The position numbers were made by a program, and so were the translations under genes. This document shows positions 1-6,710 of a stretch of 21,988 bases of DNA, piece by piece. Origin of the DNA: CAXMNX01 sp964194845 (GTDB lineage: Bacteria > Pseudomonadota > Alphaproteobacteria > Rhodobacterales > Rhodobacteraceae); assembly GCA_964194845.1 (NCBI GenBank), contig CAXMNX010000008.1, positions 1 to 21,988 of the forward strand, written 5' to 3'. How positions within the stretch are numbered: position 1 is the stretch's first letter; each line of letters opens with the position of its first letter. The notes under the pieces are model-generated. The model searched no databases. It saw only the letters and a list, made by a program, of their open reading frames with translations, and had not been told where the DNA came from.

Positions 1-57
1 AAGTCATCCAACATCACTTTCAACAATTAGAGAAATAAACCTAGAAGGATCAACGAC

Positions 58-747
58 ATGGCTATGAAAATTCGTCTTGCCCGCGGCGGCTCGAAAAAGC
101 GTCCGTTTTACCGGATCGTGGCGGCAGACAGCCGTATGCCCCGCGATGGACGCTTTATCGAGAAGCTGGGCACCTATAACCCGCTTTTGCCGAAAGACAG
201 CGAAGAGCGCATCAAGATCGACCTTGATCGGGTAAAGCACTGGCTGGGCGAAGGCGCGAAGCCGACCGATCGTGTGTCGCGGTTTCTGGAAGCCGCGGGC
301 GTTCTAGAGGCCAAGACCCGGCTGAACCCGAACAGGGCAGAGCCCGGCAAAAAGGCGCAGGAACGCGCCGAGGAAAAAGCCGCGAAAGCTGCGGCCCCGG
401 CCGTGGAGCCCGTGGAGGAGGTAGCGGAAGAAGTCGCTGCCGAGGAAGCGGTCGCTGAAGAAGCAACAACCGAGGAAGCCACCGCTGAAGAGACTCCGGT
501 CGAGGAAGCGCCTGCCGAAGAGGAGGCGGTCACTGAAGAGGTTGTCGCTGAAGAAGCACCGGCGGATGAAGCGGCTGCCGAAGAGGTAGTTGCGGAAGAC
601 GCTCCAGCGAAAGAAGCGGCTGCCGAAGAGACGGTCGCGGAAGACGCCCCCAGCGAAGAAGCACCGGCTGAAGAGGCAACTGCCGAAGAAGCGCCAGTTG
701 AAGAGGCTCCGGCCGACGAAGCTGCTGAGGAGGAAAAGGCGGAGTAA
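58..747 (+). CDS. rpsP: 30S ribosomal protein S16 with a long acidic Glu/Ala-rich C-terminal tail
   Basis: S16 is a small-subunit protein needed for 30S assembly. The first ~85 residues match the family: MKIRLARGGSKKRPFYRIV near the N-terminus, then DGRFIEKLGTYNP and a segment ending in RVSRFLEAAGV. From about residue 95 the protein becomes charged, then from ~115 to 229 is almost entirely Ala, Glu, Val, Thr and Pro in units like AEEA, VAEE and APAEE. Ordinary S16 is about 80-130 residues, so 229 is unusually long. The tail is probably disordered and strongly negative, odd for an rRNA-binding protein. The DNA under it is a degenerate repeat of gaagaagc-like units. Start ATG has AGAAGGA (43-49) upstream. 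It is the first gene of an rpsP-rimM-trmD-rplS type operon. Identity of the N-terminal domain is secure; the tail's function is unknown. Confidence 0.97.
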   Translation: MAMKIRLARGGSKKRPFYRIVAADSRMPRDGRFIEKLGTYNPLLPKDSEERIKIDLDRVKHWLGEGAKPTDRVSRFLEAAGVLEAKTRLNPNRAEPGKKAQERAEEKAAKAAAPAVEPVEEVAEEVAAEEAVAEEATTEEATAEETPVEEAPAEEEAVTEEVVAEEAPADEAAAEEVVAEDAPAKEAAAEETVAEDAPSEEAPAEEATAEEAPVEEAPADEAAEEEKAE

Positions 748-765
748 TCCGTCTTTGCTTTGGCC

Positions 766-1287
766 ATGTCAGACCGGGTTTGCGTCGGCGCCATCGCGGG
801 TGCCTTCGGGGTTAAGGGCGAGGTGCGGCTGAAAAGCTTTTGCGCCGAGCCCAAAGCCATCGCAACGTATGGGCCGCTCACGTCGGAAGACGGCGCGGCC
901 CGCTGGGAGGTGCAACTGTCCCGGCCCGTCAAGACCGGGTTTGCCGCACGGCTGACCGGTGTCGCCACAAAGGAGGCAGCCGATGCCCTGCGCGGCGCCC
1001 GGCTTTACGCGCCGCGCGACCGGTTGCCCGCGCTTCCCGACGACGAGTTCTATCATGCCGACCTGATCGGGCTGACGGTGCTCGACACCGGAGGCGTTGA
1101 ACTGGGCCGCGTGAAGACAGTTCTGAACCACGGCGCAGGCGATCTGCTGGAAATATCCGGCACTGGGCCGGGGCAGGTCCTTTTGCTGCCCTTCACCAAG
1201 TTAAATGTTCCGACCGTTGATCTGAATGCCGGCCGGATCATCGCTGACCCGCCCGAAGAGGCATTATCGGGTGACGACGATGAATAG
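766..1287 (+). CDS. rimM: Ribosome maturation factor RimM
   Basis: RimM binds S19 and helps mature the head of the 30S subunit. The 173-residue product starts with VCVGAIAGAFGVKGEVRLKS, the N-terminal RimM barrel signature. A PRC-barrel-like C-terminal half follows, including EFYHADLIGLTV, GRVKTVLNHGAGDLLEI and VLLPFTKLNVP. I chose ATG 766 over an in-frame TTG at 760 because the family motif begins right after it. No strong Shine-Dalgarno lies at normal spacing; the purine-rich GAGGAGG at the end of rpsP is about 30 nt away, so coupling to rpsP translation is likely. The stop at 1285-1287 overlaps the start of the next gene by 8 nt. Position after rpsP is the usual one. Confidence 0.97.
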   Translation: MSDRVCVGAIAGAFGVKGEVRLKSFCAEPKAIATYGPLTSEDGAARWEVQLSRPVKTGFAARLTGVATKEAADALRGARLYAPRDRLPALPDDEFYHADLIGLTVLDTGGVELGRVKTVLNHGAGDLLEISGTGPGQVLLLPFTKLNVPTVDLNAGRIIADPPEEALSGDDDE

Positions 1288-1807
1288 CCCTCGCTTTGGC
1301 CAAGTCTTCGTCATTGGCGGGACCGGAATGCTGGAAGGCGCGACCACATGGATTGCGGCGCGCGCCGATGCGACGACCCTGGCCGCGCGCCGCCCCTTCG
1401 CGTTGGCAGACAGCATTGGTGCGACGCCCCTGGAACTGGACTGGAGCGAGGCGAATACGGCGCTGAAGGCTCTTTCCCCGCTTGCCGGAGGATTTGACCT
1501 TGCGGTCATCTGGCTCCATGACATGGCGGTTGCCTTGTCACGTCCGTGCGAAGATGTCGTGCGCCCCGCCGGTCGCGTGATCCGCGTGCATGGTTCGCTT
1601 TCGGCGGACCCCGACATTCGAAAGACCCGCGCGCCCGATCCGCGGCGCGATGTGCGCCAGCAGGCGGTCATTCTCGGGTTTCATCCAGATACGCGCGCAG
1701 AGGAGGGCAAGCGGTGGTTGCGTCACGAAGAAATCTCTGCCGGTGTTATTGCCGCGGTGCGCGACCCCGCGCTTGAAGCGATAATCGTTGGAGGCAGCGG
1801 TGGCTAA
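1280..1807 (+). CDS. Short-chain-dehydrogenase-like Rossmann protein between rimM and trmD
   Basis: The 175-residue protein opens with a nucleotide-binding Rossmann signature, VFVIGGTGMLEGATTWIA (GGTGM at residues 13-17), followed by a strand, an LAARRP turn and a degraded middle region. The C-terminal segment RWLRHEEISAGVIAAV (145-160) resembles a conserved end found in small SDR-like proteins that start with GGTGML. The YxxxK catalytic pair of classical SDR enzymes is not visible, so oxidoreductase activity is doubtful; nucleotide binding is inference. The start ATG overlaps the end of rimM by 8 nt and the end overlaps GTG-started trmD by 8 nt, so it is almost certainly co-translated with both. 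Its role in tRNA or ribosome maturation, if any, is unknown. Confidence 0.8.
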   Translation: MNSPRFGQVFVIGGTGMLEGATTWIAARADATTLAARRPFALADSIGATPLELDWSEANTALKALSPLAGGFDLAVIWLHDMAVALSRPCEDVVRPAGRVIRVHGSLSADPDIRKTRAPDPRRDVRQQAVILGFHPDTRAEEGKRWLRHEEISAGVIAAVRDPALEAIIVGGSGG

Positions 1808-2609
1808 AGGCGGAAAATCCCACGGGCGGCTTGCAATTGGCGCCACCGAGCAACCGCGCGAATTAATGGCCGACCGCCCCGACCTGGCGGGGGCCTGGGT
1901 GGCGCGGGTGATCACGCTTTTTCCTGAAACTTTTCCAGGCGTGCTCGCCGCGTCGGTGACCGGCAAGGCTTTGCAGGACGGACTTTGGCGGCTGGAGCCA
2001 ATGGACCTTCGCACCTTCGGCCACGGCAAACATCGCAATGTCGATGACACCCCCGCCGGAGGTGGCCCAGGCATGGTGCTGCGCGCGGATGTCATGGGTC
2101 GCGCAATCCGGGTTGCCATGAAAGGTGCTTCTGATGACCAGGCGCGCTGGCCGCTGATCTTCGTCAGCCCGCGCGGCAAGCCTTTCGATCAGGCGATGGC
2201 GCGGCGCTTTGCCGATACTGATGGCATGACGCTGATTTGCGGTCGGTTCGAGGGGATGGACGAGCGGGTGATCGAGCATTTCGGTATCGAAGAAGTGTCC
2301 GTAGGCGATTTTGTCCTGACCGGGGGCGAAATAGCTGCGCAGGCCGTGCTGGACGCAACGGTGCGCCTGATGCCGGGGGTCCTGGGCAACGCGGCTTCGA
2401 CCGAGGACGAAAGTTTTGCAGAAGGATTGCTGGAACATCCGCAATACACCCGCCCGGCGGAATGGGAAGGCCGGACGGTCCCCGAGGTGCTGACATCAGG
2501 CGACCACGGGGCGGTTGATAAGTGGCGGAGGGCGGAGGCCGAGAAGATCACGCGCGAACGACGGCCGGATCTTTGGGACGCCCACAAGGATGAGACCGAC
2601 AGGTCTTAG
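1800..2609 (+). CDS. trmD: tRNA (guanine-N1-)-methyltransferase TrmD
   Basis: TrmD transfers a methyl group from S-adenosylmethionine to N1 of G37 in tRNAs, preventing +1 frameshifts. Visible family motifs are VITLFPETFPG (37-47), DDTPAGGGPGMVLR (82-95), LICGRFEGMDERV (145-157), SVGDFVLTGGE (167-177) and a C-terminal LTSGDH segment (231-236). The trefoil-knot SAM site is therefore intact. I chose GTG 1800 because GGAGG (1790-1794) sits 5 nt upstream; a TTG at 1788 is an alternative with no site before it. The 269-residue product has about 30 extra residues before the usual N-terminus, basic then acidic, so a shorter start cannot be fully excluded. It overlaps the preceding Rossmann gene by 8 nt. 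Confidence 0.96.
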   Translation: MAKGGKSHGRLAIGATEQPRELMADRPDLAGAWVARVITLFPETFPGVLAASVTGKALQDGLWRLEPMDLRTFGHGKHRNVDDTPAGGGPGMVLRADVMGRAIRVAMKGASDDQARWPLIFVSPRGKPFDQAMARRFADTDGMTLICGRFEGMDERVIEHFGIEEVSVGDFVLTGGEIAAQAVLDATVRLMPGVLGNAASTEDESFAEGLLEHPQYTRPAEWEGRTVPEVLTSGDHGAVDKWRRAEAEKITRERRPDLWDAHKDETDRS

Positions 2610-2630
2610 TCCGCCATCCCGGCGAATCGC

Positions 2631-3179
2631 ATGTCTTCAATCCATCGTTCCGGCGCGCCTTCGGCGATCCAGATCGTTCCGATGTTTTCAGTTTCGTCGG
2701 CAATTGTGGCGTCGGTGTATTCCGACAGAAAGCTGGCAAAACGCGGACAGCGAACCGGTAACTGGCGCTATGTCGACGGCTATTGCGCCGAGATCGAGCG
2801 CTATAACAGCGGATTTTTCTTCCGGCACGCGATTGAACCGAGTGCAATTCAGGGGCTGGAGCCGACGTTTAATCAAAGCGCGCCGGAGAAACGGCTTGCG
2901 GGCATCGCCAAGGCCACGGGCAGCCACCATTTCCGGTCCCCGACGGGCTTTACCGGCAGGTGCTCCACCTTCTGCGCCGATGCCCCAGGGTTATTCGTCG
3001 CCGTACAATTTCGATGCGGATGCCGGGCTTTTCCTGAAGTGTCCTGGCCCCGGCTGGCGAACCGCCTCCTGAACACGTTCCCCCTTGATCGCTTGGGCCG
3101 AACGCCCTATACGGCGCAGGTTCACGGGCTTAATGGTCGGTGGATCGTTCGGGTTCGCCCTGCCTGCAATCTTCTGTAG
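2631..3179 (+). CDS. Doubtful hypothetical ORF, possibly a decayed or frameshifted gene
   Basis: This is the only content I can suggest for the 713 nt between trmD and rplS. The frame continues straight after the trmD stop and stays open to 3179. Roughly 2750-2960 has coding-like composition, with G or C in most third positions, and reads like a real soluble peptide (NWRYVDGYCAEIERYNSGFF, PEKRLAGIAKATGS). After about 2960 the coding-like signal may move to another frame, which ends at a stop at 3070-3072 and contains SSPYNFDADAGLFLKCPGPG. No Shine-Dalgarno precedes ATG 2631. I recognise no family. It could be a fast-evolving gene, a frameshifted pseudogene, or non-coding spacer. The rest of the stretch, 3180-3322, holds only the rplS leader. 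Confidence 0.3.
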   Translation: MSSIHRSGAPSAIQIVPMFSVSSAIVASVYSDRKLAKRGQRTGNWRYVDGYCAEIERYNSGFFFRHAIEPSAIQGLEPTFNQSAPEKRLAGIAKATGSHHFRSPTGFTGRCSTFCADAPGLFVAVQFRCGCRAFPEVSWPRLANRLLNTFPLDRLGRTPYTAQVHGLNGRWIVRVRPACNLL

Positions 3180-3284
3180 TGCAATTGGTCGGCCGGGACA
3201 TGTAAGGAATGACGACCTGAACCTCCCGCGGGCGCGGTATGCGGACCCGACAGAAGACGCGGAGCTCTGAGGCGCAAGACACCT

Positions 3285-3301
3285 CTCGGGATAAACCCGA
3301 G
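3285..3301 (+). promoter_or_regulatory. Stem-loop in the rplS leader
   Basis: CTCGGG (3285-3290) and CCCGAG (3296-3301) form a perfect 6-bp stem with an ATAAA loop. It ends 8 nt before the rplS Shine-Dalgarno (TTAGGAG, up to 3314). There is no T-run, so it is not a terminator. It may mark an RNA processing point or a translational control element; only the dyad is directly seen. Confidence 0.4.
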
Positions 3302-3322
3302 GCAAGATTAGGAGTGGGTCAG

Positions 3323-3700
3323 ATGGATCTGATCGCTGAACTGGAAGCCGAGCAAGTTGCCACGCTCGGGAAGAAAATTCCGGATTTCAAAGCGGGCGAC
3401 ACCGTTCGCGTCGGCTATAAAGTGACCGAGGGCACGCGCACCCGCGTGCAGAACTACGAAGGCGTCTGCATTGCCCGAAATAACGGCGCAGGCATTGCCG
3501 GCAGCTTTACCGTCCGCAAGATATCGTTCGGTGAAGGCGTGGAGCGGGTGTTTCCGCTGCATTCGACCAACATCGACAGCATCACCGTTGTGCGCCGAGG
3601 GCGCGTTCGCCGCGCGAAGCTCTACTACCTGCGTTCGCGTCGCGGTAAATCCGCGCGGATCACCGAGGACACACATTATAAGCCCAAGGCCAAGGCCTGA
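3323..3700 (+). CDS. rplS: 50S ribosomal protein L19
   Basis: L19 lies at the 30S-50S interface of the ribosome. The 125-residue product matches the family throughout: MDLIAELEAEQ at the start, PDFKAGDTVRVGYKVTEGTR, QNYEGVCIARNN, GSFTVRKISFGEGVERVFPL, and the basic end RRAKLYYLRSRRGKSARI. Length is normal for alphaproteobacteria. GGAG at 3311-3314 lies 8 nt before the ATG. It follows trmD as in most bacteria, but after an unusual gap of about 710 nt, so an additional promoter in that gap is possible. rpmE begins 11 nt downstream and is surely co-transcribed. Confidence 0.98.
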   Translation: MDLIAELEAEQVATLGKKIPDFKAGDTVRVGYKVTEGTRTRVQNYEGVCIARNNGAGIAGSFTVRKISFGEGVERVFPLHSTNIDSITVVRRGRVRRAKLYYLRSRRGKSARITEDTHYKPKAKA

Positions 3701-3711
3701 GGAGCGGACAC

Positions 3712-3933
3712 ATGAAAAAAGAAACTCATCCCGAATATCACCTGATCGACGTCAAAATGACGAACGGCGACATCGTGCAGATGCGTTCGACCTGGGGCAA
3801 AGAAGGCGACACGCTGTCGCTGGACGTCGACCCGACAGTGCATCCCGCCTGGACCGGCGGCGGCACCCGCCTGATGGACACCGGCGGCCGCGTATCGAAG
3901 TTCAAGAAGAAATACGAGGGGCTTGGGTTTTAG
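3712..3933 (+). CDS. rpmE: 50S ribosomal protein L31, cysteine-free form
   Basis: L31 bridges the 50S central protuberance and the 30S head. The 73-residue protein starts MKKETHPEYHLIDVKMTNGD and keeps the family's HPAWTGGGTRLMDTGGRVSKF end. The CxxC zinc-binding cysteines found in zinc-type L31 (as in E. coli RpmE) are all absent, so this is the zinc-independent C-minus form, common in alphaproteobacteria. GGAG at 3701-3704 overlaps the end of rplS context and sits 7 nt before the ATG. It is the last gene of the operon, followed by a strong intrinsic terminator. Confidence 0.97.
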   Translation: MKKETHPEYHLIDVKMTNGDIVQMRSTWGKEGDTLSLDVDPTVHPAWTGGGTRLMDTGGRVSKFKKKYEGLGF

Positions 3934-3957
3934 GACCTACGCATCTTGTGAGATTTT

Positions 3958-3985
3958 AACGCCGTCCCATTGGGGCGGCGTTTTT
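3958..3985 (+). terminator. Intrinsic terminator of the rpsP-rpmE operon
   Basis: AACGCCGTCCC (3958-3968) pairs with GGGGCGGCGTT (3972-3982) as an 11-bp stem with one T-G wobble and an ATT loop, followed by a run of T to 3985. It starts 24 nt after the rpmE stop. This is a textbook Rho-independent terminator on the + strand. Confidence 0.9.
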
Positions 3986-3999
3986 CGTTAAGAGCGTCG

Positions 4000-4050
4000 G
4001 CTACGCGGCCCTTTCGGGCATTCGTAGCGCCGTTACGAAGGTTTTCTTTT
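4000..4050 (+). terminator. Second terminator-like element with two competing hairpins
   Basis: TTCGTA (4021-4026) and TACGAA (4034-4039) form a 6-bp stem followed by GG and TTTTCTTTT (4042-4050), a weak intrinsic terminator shape. The same 5' arm can instead pair upstream: GCTACG (4000-4005) with CGTAGC (4023-4028), stacked on GCCC/GGGC (4008-4011/4016-4019). The two folds exclude each other. With no + strand gene until 4517, a backup terminator is the simplest reading. A second small dyad, CGGCGG-C-CCGCCG, lies at 4065-4077. Confidence 0.4.
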
Positions 4051-4168
4051 GGCCACGAATTGACCGGCGGCCCGCCGAGCTGGGAGTTTACGGGATTTTA
4101 GGGTTTGATCTGAACGCATTATTAACCTGCGGCCGGTTGTGGCTGAGTGAACCCCGCCCAAAGCTTGC

Positions 4169-4390
4169 TCAGTTGCGATGCGAGAACAGATAAGTATTCC
4201 CTTTGGCTTTGAGGCGTGAGAGGCCGACGTCTTTCAGTATTGCATCATGAGCTCTCAGCAGATTTTGGGCCTCGCGGCTGTGGCGATGAGCTTGGATCAA
4301 AAATTGGGCCAATTTCGGCAAAAACCCGAACTTAATGCGGATACGCGGACCAATTGGCGCACGAACAGCGGTGTGGATCATCATGGTCAT
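4169..4390 (-). CDS. DUF1127 (YjiS-like) small basic protein
   Basis: The 73-residue product ends its helical core with HRHSREAQNLLRAHDAILKD followed by VGLSRLKAKG (residues 35-64), matching the DUF1127 pattern of basic helix, a leucine-rich turn and (D)(I/V)GLSR. The N-terminal ~25 residues are basic and hydrophobic and variable in the family. The ATG at 4390 has AAGGA about 7 nt upstream. Family members are short alphaproteobacterial proteins; some DUF1127 proteins elsewhere have been linked to phosphate/carbon metabolism, RNA turnover or symbiosis, but no function can be read here. It is divergent from the LysR gene at 4517, with 126 nt between them, so it is a good candidate target of that regulator. 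Confidence 0.75.
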   Translation of the reverse strand: MTMMIHTAVRAPIGPRIRIKFGFLPKLAQFLIQAHRHSREAQNLLRAHDAILKDVGLSRLKAKGNTYLFSHRN

Positions 4391-4491
4391 GTTGTTTCCT
4401 TGATGTGCGTTTCAGATGCTGTATTCGGCGCCGTGATCAGACCTTAGCAACCGACAGCCCATGACAACAAATGATCAATTTTCACATCATC

Positions 4492-4508
4492 CATTAGATT
4501 TTCTAATG
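4492..4508. promoter_or_regulatory. Inverted-repeat operator (CATTAGA-TTT-TCTAATG) before lysR
   Basis: CATTAGA (4492-4498) and TCTAATG (4502-4508) are perfect inverted arms around TTT. Each arm contains CTAAT, the core I recall for GcvA binding sites, and the gene 8 nt downstream is GcvA-like. The placement, over the lysR ribosome-binding region, suggests autorepression and possibly control of the divergent DUF1127 gene. The dyad is seen; the ligand protein is inference. Confidence 0.6.
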
Positions 4509-4516
4509 AGAGTTTC

Positions 4517-5413
4517 ATGCCCCGGCGCTTGCCCAATCTCAATCAGTTGCGTGCCTTTGAGGCCACCGCCAGGCTTCTCAGCTTCAAAGATGCCGCAGGC
4601 GAGTTGTTCGTCACCCAAGCCGCGATCAGTCATCAGGTCAAAGCGCTGGAGCAGGATATTGGACATCAACTATTCCACCGGCATGGTCGCGAAGTCAGCT
4701 TGACTGAAGAGGCTCGGAGATTTGTAGCTGATATAACGCCGGCGCTTGACCAGATCGCCGAGGCAACGGCGACGTTGAAATCTAGACACATCGCCGGAAC
4801 ACTGAAAGTGTCAACGGTCGGGTATCTCGCAGACCGGGTCATACGACCACATCTGGCTGAATTCAAAGCACTGTACCCGGAACTGCAATTAGACCTCAGC
4901 TATGCCAGAGAGGTTGTAGATTTTGGCACGGGGGATATTCACGCAGCGCTCCGTTGGGGAGAGGAGCCCTGGAAGGTGCTCGCGTCGGTCTTGATTTACG
5001 ATAAAACCGTTCCTGTTTGTTCACCCGGCCTGGTGGAAGGGCTGGATCTTCCGATTTCGGCCGAACTAATCGCCCGATTGCCATTGGCAACGACAAACGG
5101 CCATTCAACCGGCTGGCTGGACTGGCTTGCTGCGGCAGGGATTGACGATACCTCAAGCTTTGATTTCATCGAATTTGACGACGGAGGGCTTGCTTATGAT
5201 TTTGCGACTTCGGGCCGGGGCGTGGCGTTGTGGTTTGACCTTCCGCTGATCCAGCACGAGTTGTCGACCGGGTCTATGGTAATAATTAGCCCGCTGGTGC
5301 TCAAAAAACGTGCAATCCATTTAGTTTATCCTGAAAAACAGTATCCCGACGCCCGAATTCTGGTATTCGCCGACTGGTTGAAGTCGATAGTGGCGCGCAT
5401 ACAGGCCGGGTGA
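4517..5413 (+). CDS. LysR-family regulator, GcvA-like
   Basis: The 298-residue product has the GcvA-type winged helix-turn-helix at 4-63 (LPNLNQLRAFEATARLLSFK, then AAGELFVTQAAISHQVKALE). The linker helix and a periplasmic-binding-protein-like effector domain follow from ~90 (GTLKVSTVGYLADRVIRPHL) to the end. A DIHAALRWG segment is typical of GcvA-like LysR proteins, which regulate glycine cleavage, beta-lactamases or many other targets, so the target cannot be named from homology. The ATG lies 4 nt after GAGAG (4508-4512), which itself abuts the CTAAT inverted repeat, consistent with autoregulation. The neighbour is a divergent DUF1127 gene. The LysR call is secure; the inducer is unknown. 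Confidence 0.93.
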   Translation: MPRRLPNLNQLRAFEATARLLSFKDAAGELFVTQAAISHQVKALEQDIGHQLFHRHGREVSLTEEARRFVADITPALDQIAEATATLKSRHIAGTLKVSTVGYLADRVIRPHLAEFKALYPELQLDLSYAREVVDFGTGDIHAALRWGEEPWKVLASVLIYDKTVPVCSPGLVEGLDLPISAELIARLPLATTNGHSTGWLDWLAAAGIDDTSSFDFIEFDDGGLAYDFATSGRGVALWFDLPLIQHELSTGSMVIISPLVLKKRAIHLVYPEKQYPDARILVFADWLKSIVARIQAG

Positions 5414-5519
5414 TTACGCAGGGAACTGCAGTCTTCCTGCATTTCATACAAATTGCTGCGACAGTAGCCTTGGTCACTAAGGGCTCAAACCAGACCCCTC
5501 GACCCCTCCGGACGCCCCC

Positions 5520-6551
5520 TCAATGCGCCTTCAGATACGCCACCAATATATCCCGCGCTGCTTGCAGGTCCGATTTGTGGATCATTTCAGTCACCGTGTG
5601 GATATACCGCGTGCCAACCGTGATCCCGATGGCGCGGGCGCCTGTCGCCGCCTGTTGCGCCGCAGCACCATCCTGACCGCCAGAGCGAAGCATCGTGCGC
5701 TGGTAGGGGATCTTCTTTTTCTCGGCCAAGGCTGCGAATTCTTCGACCAGACGCTTGTCGGCGATGAATGACCCGTCGCGGATATGCAGGCCAAATCCCT
5801 GACCCTGAACCGTTGTGCGATCCTGTTCGGGCACACCCGGCGTGTCGCAGGAAAGTGTCACGTCGATGCCGATGCCGATGTCCGGCTGCACCGAGAAAGA
5901 CGCGGTGCGCGCGCCTCTGAGGCCAACTTCCTCCTGCGTTGTAAAGACAACATGGATTTCGGCGTTGGTTTTGGATTTGCCCAAGCCCCGCGCCGCCTCG
6001 ATCCCCAGCCAACAGGCCACGCGATTGTCCAGTGCCTTGGACACAACTTTGTCGCCCATTTCAAGCAAGGGTTCATCCATGACGACATAGTCGCCGACCC
6101 TGACTTTTTCCTTCACGGCCTCGCCCAAACCTGTATCGACGAAAAACTCGTGCGGCTGCGGAATTTTCTTGCGATCCTCGGCGCTGGCGATATGGACCGG
6201 CCTGCCGCCGGGGTTCATCACGGCCTTCAGGTCGCCATCTTGGGTGCAGACTAATACGCGGCGCGAAAAAAGGTTCCTTGGATCAAACCCGCCCACCGGT
6301 TGCAGGTAAAGAAAGCCCTTGTCGCTGATGTGGCTGACCAGAAATCCGATCTCGTCCATGTGGCACAGAAGCATGATCTTCTGCGGGGCCTTGCCCTTGC
6401 CTTTGCGGACGCAGTGAAGCGAGCCCATCGCGTCTTCGCGCACATCGTCGAACAGCTTTTCCACTTCGCCGCGGATCAGGTCGCGCACGCGCTCTTCGTG
6501 GCCCGGCACGCCGGGGGTTTCGCAAAGACGTTTCAGCAGATCAATTTTCAT
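5520..6551 (-). CDS. M42-family metallo-aminopeptidase
   Basis: M42 enzymes (TET/FrvX/glutamyl aminopeptidase type) are cytoplasmic di-zinc or di-cobalt aminopeptidases that trim peptides and often assemble as large tetrahedral particles. The 343-residue protein has the expected metal ligands and catalytic acids in order: H64 and D66 in LLCHMDEIGF, D175 in SKALDNRVACW, E207/E208 in TTQEEVGLRGA, D230 in GIGIDVTLS, and H318 in GTRYIHT. I chose ATG 6551 because MKIDLLKRLCETPGVPGHE is the family N-terminus; longer in-frame extensions to 6626 have no family resemblance. No obvious Shine-Dalgarno is present. Substrate is unknown. It is divergent from the pseudo-caspase gene at 6711. Confidence 0.92.
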   Translation of the reverse strand: MKIDLLKRLCETPGVPGHEERVRDLIRGEVEKLFDDVREDAMGSLHCVRKGKGKAPQKIMLLCHMDEIGFLVSHISDKGFLYLQPVGGFDPRNLFSRRVLVCTQDGDLKAVMNPGGRPVHIASAEDRKKIPQPHEFFVDTGLGEAVKEKVRVGDYVVMDEPLLEMGDKVVSKALDNRVACWLGIEAARGLGKSKTNAEIHVVFTTQEEVGLRGARTASFSVQPDIGIGIDVTLSCDTPGVPEQDRTTVQGQGFGLHIRDGSFIADKRLVEEFAALAEKKKIPYQRTMLRSGGQDGAAAQQAATGARAIGITVGTRYIHTVTEMIHKSDLQAARDILVAYLKAH

Positions 6552-6675
6552 GAGGGCAATCTTTCGCTTCCAAAGTTTGTCGCCATAATGCCCGTGCCCG
6601 CGCAAGGCGCAAGGCCGCACACCCAACTCGCCGCGCGCGGTGCTGCGTCACGCATGGCCGATTGCTCGATCACAG

Positions 6676-6687
6676 GCTAAGCTTAGC
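6676..6687. repeat. 12-nt perfect palindrome upstream of the pseudo-caspase gene
   Basis: GCTAAGCTTAGC is a perfect palindrome 23 nt before the start codon at 6711, in the 159-nt region between the two divergent genes. It could be a regulator site. A 12-nt palindrome may also be chance. Confidence 0.25.
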
Positions 6688-6710
6688 GCAGTTATGGGAG
6701 ATTATTTGGT

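Noticed and set aside
1..57. Search for a tRNA, SRP RNA, tmRNA or RNase P RNA here and in the other gaps
   Set aside because: None of the conserved landmarks of these RNAs was found in any intergenic region of the window.
174..968. Long - strand open frame rich in Ser/Ala opposite rpsP and rimM
   Set aside because: It is the antisense shadow of the repetitive GAA/GCC-rich rpsP tail; low-complexity composition and no start context.
3085..3270. Small + strand frame with a hydrophobic MVGGSFGFALPAIFCSAIG stretch
   Set aside because: No good start or ribosome-binding site, and the hydrophobic part is short; may belong to the decayed region before rplS.
4065..4077. CGGCGG-C-CCGCCG dyad in the rpmE-DUF1127 gap
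   Set aside because: GC-rich dyads of this size are expected by chance here and no T-run follows on either strand.
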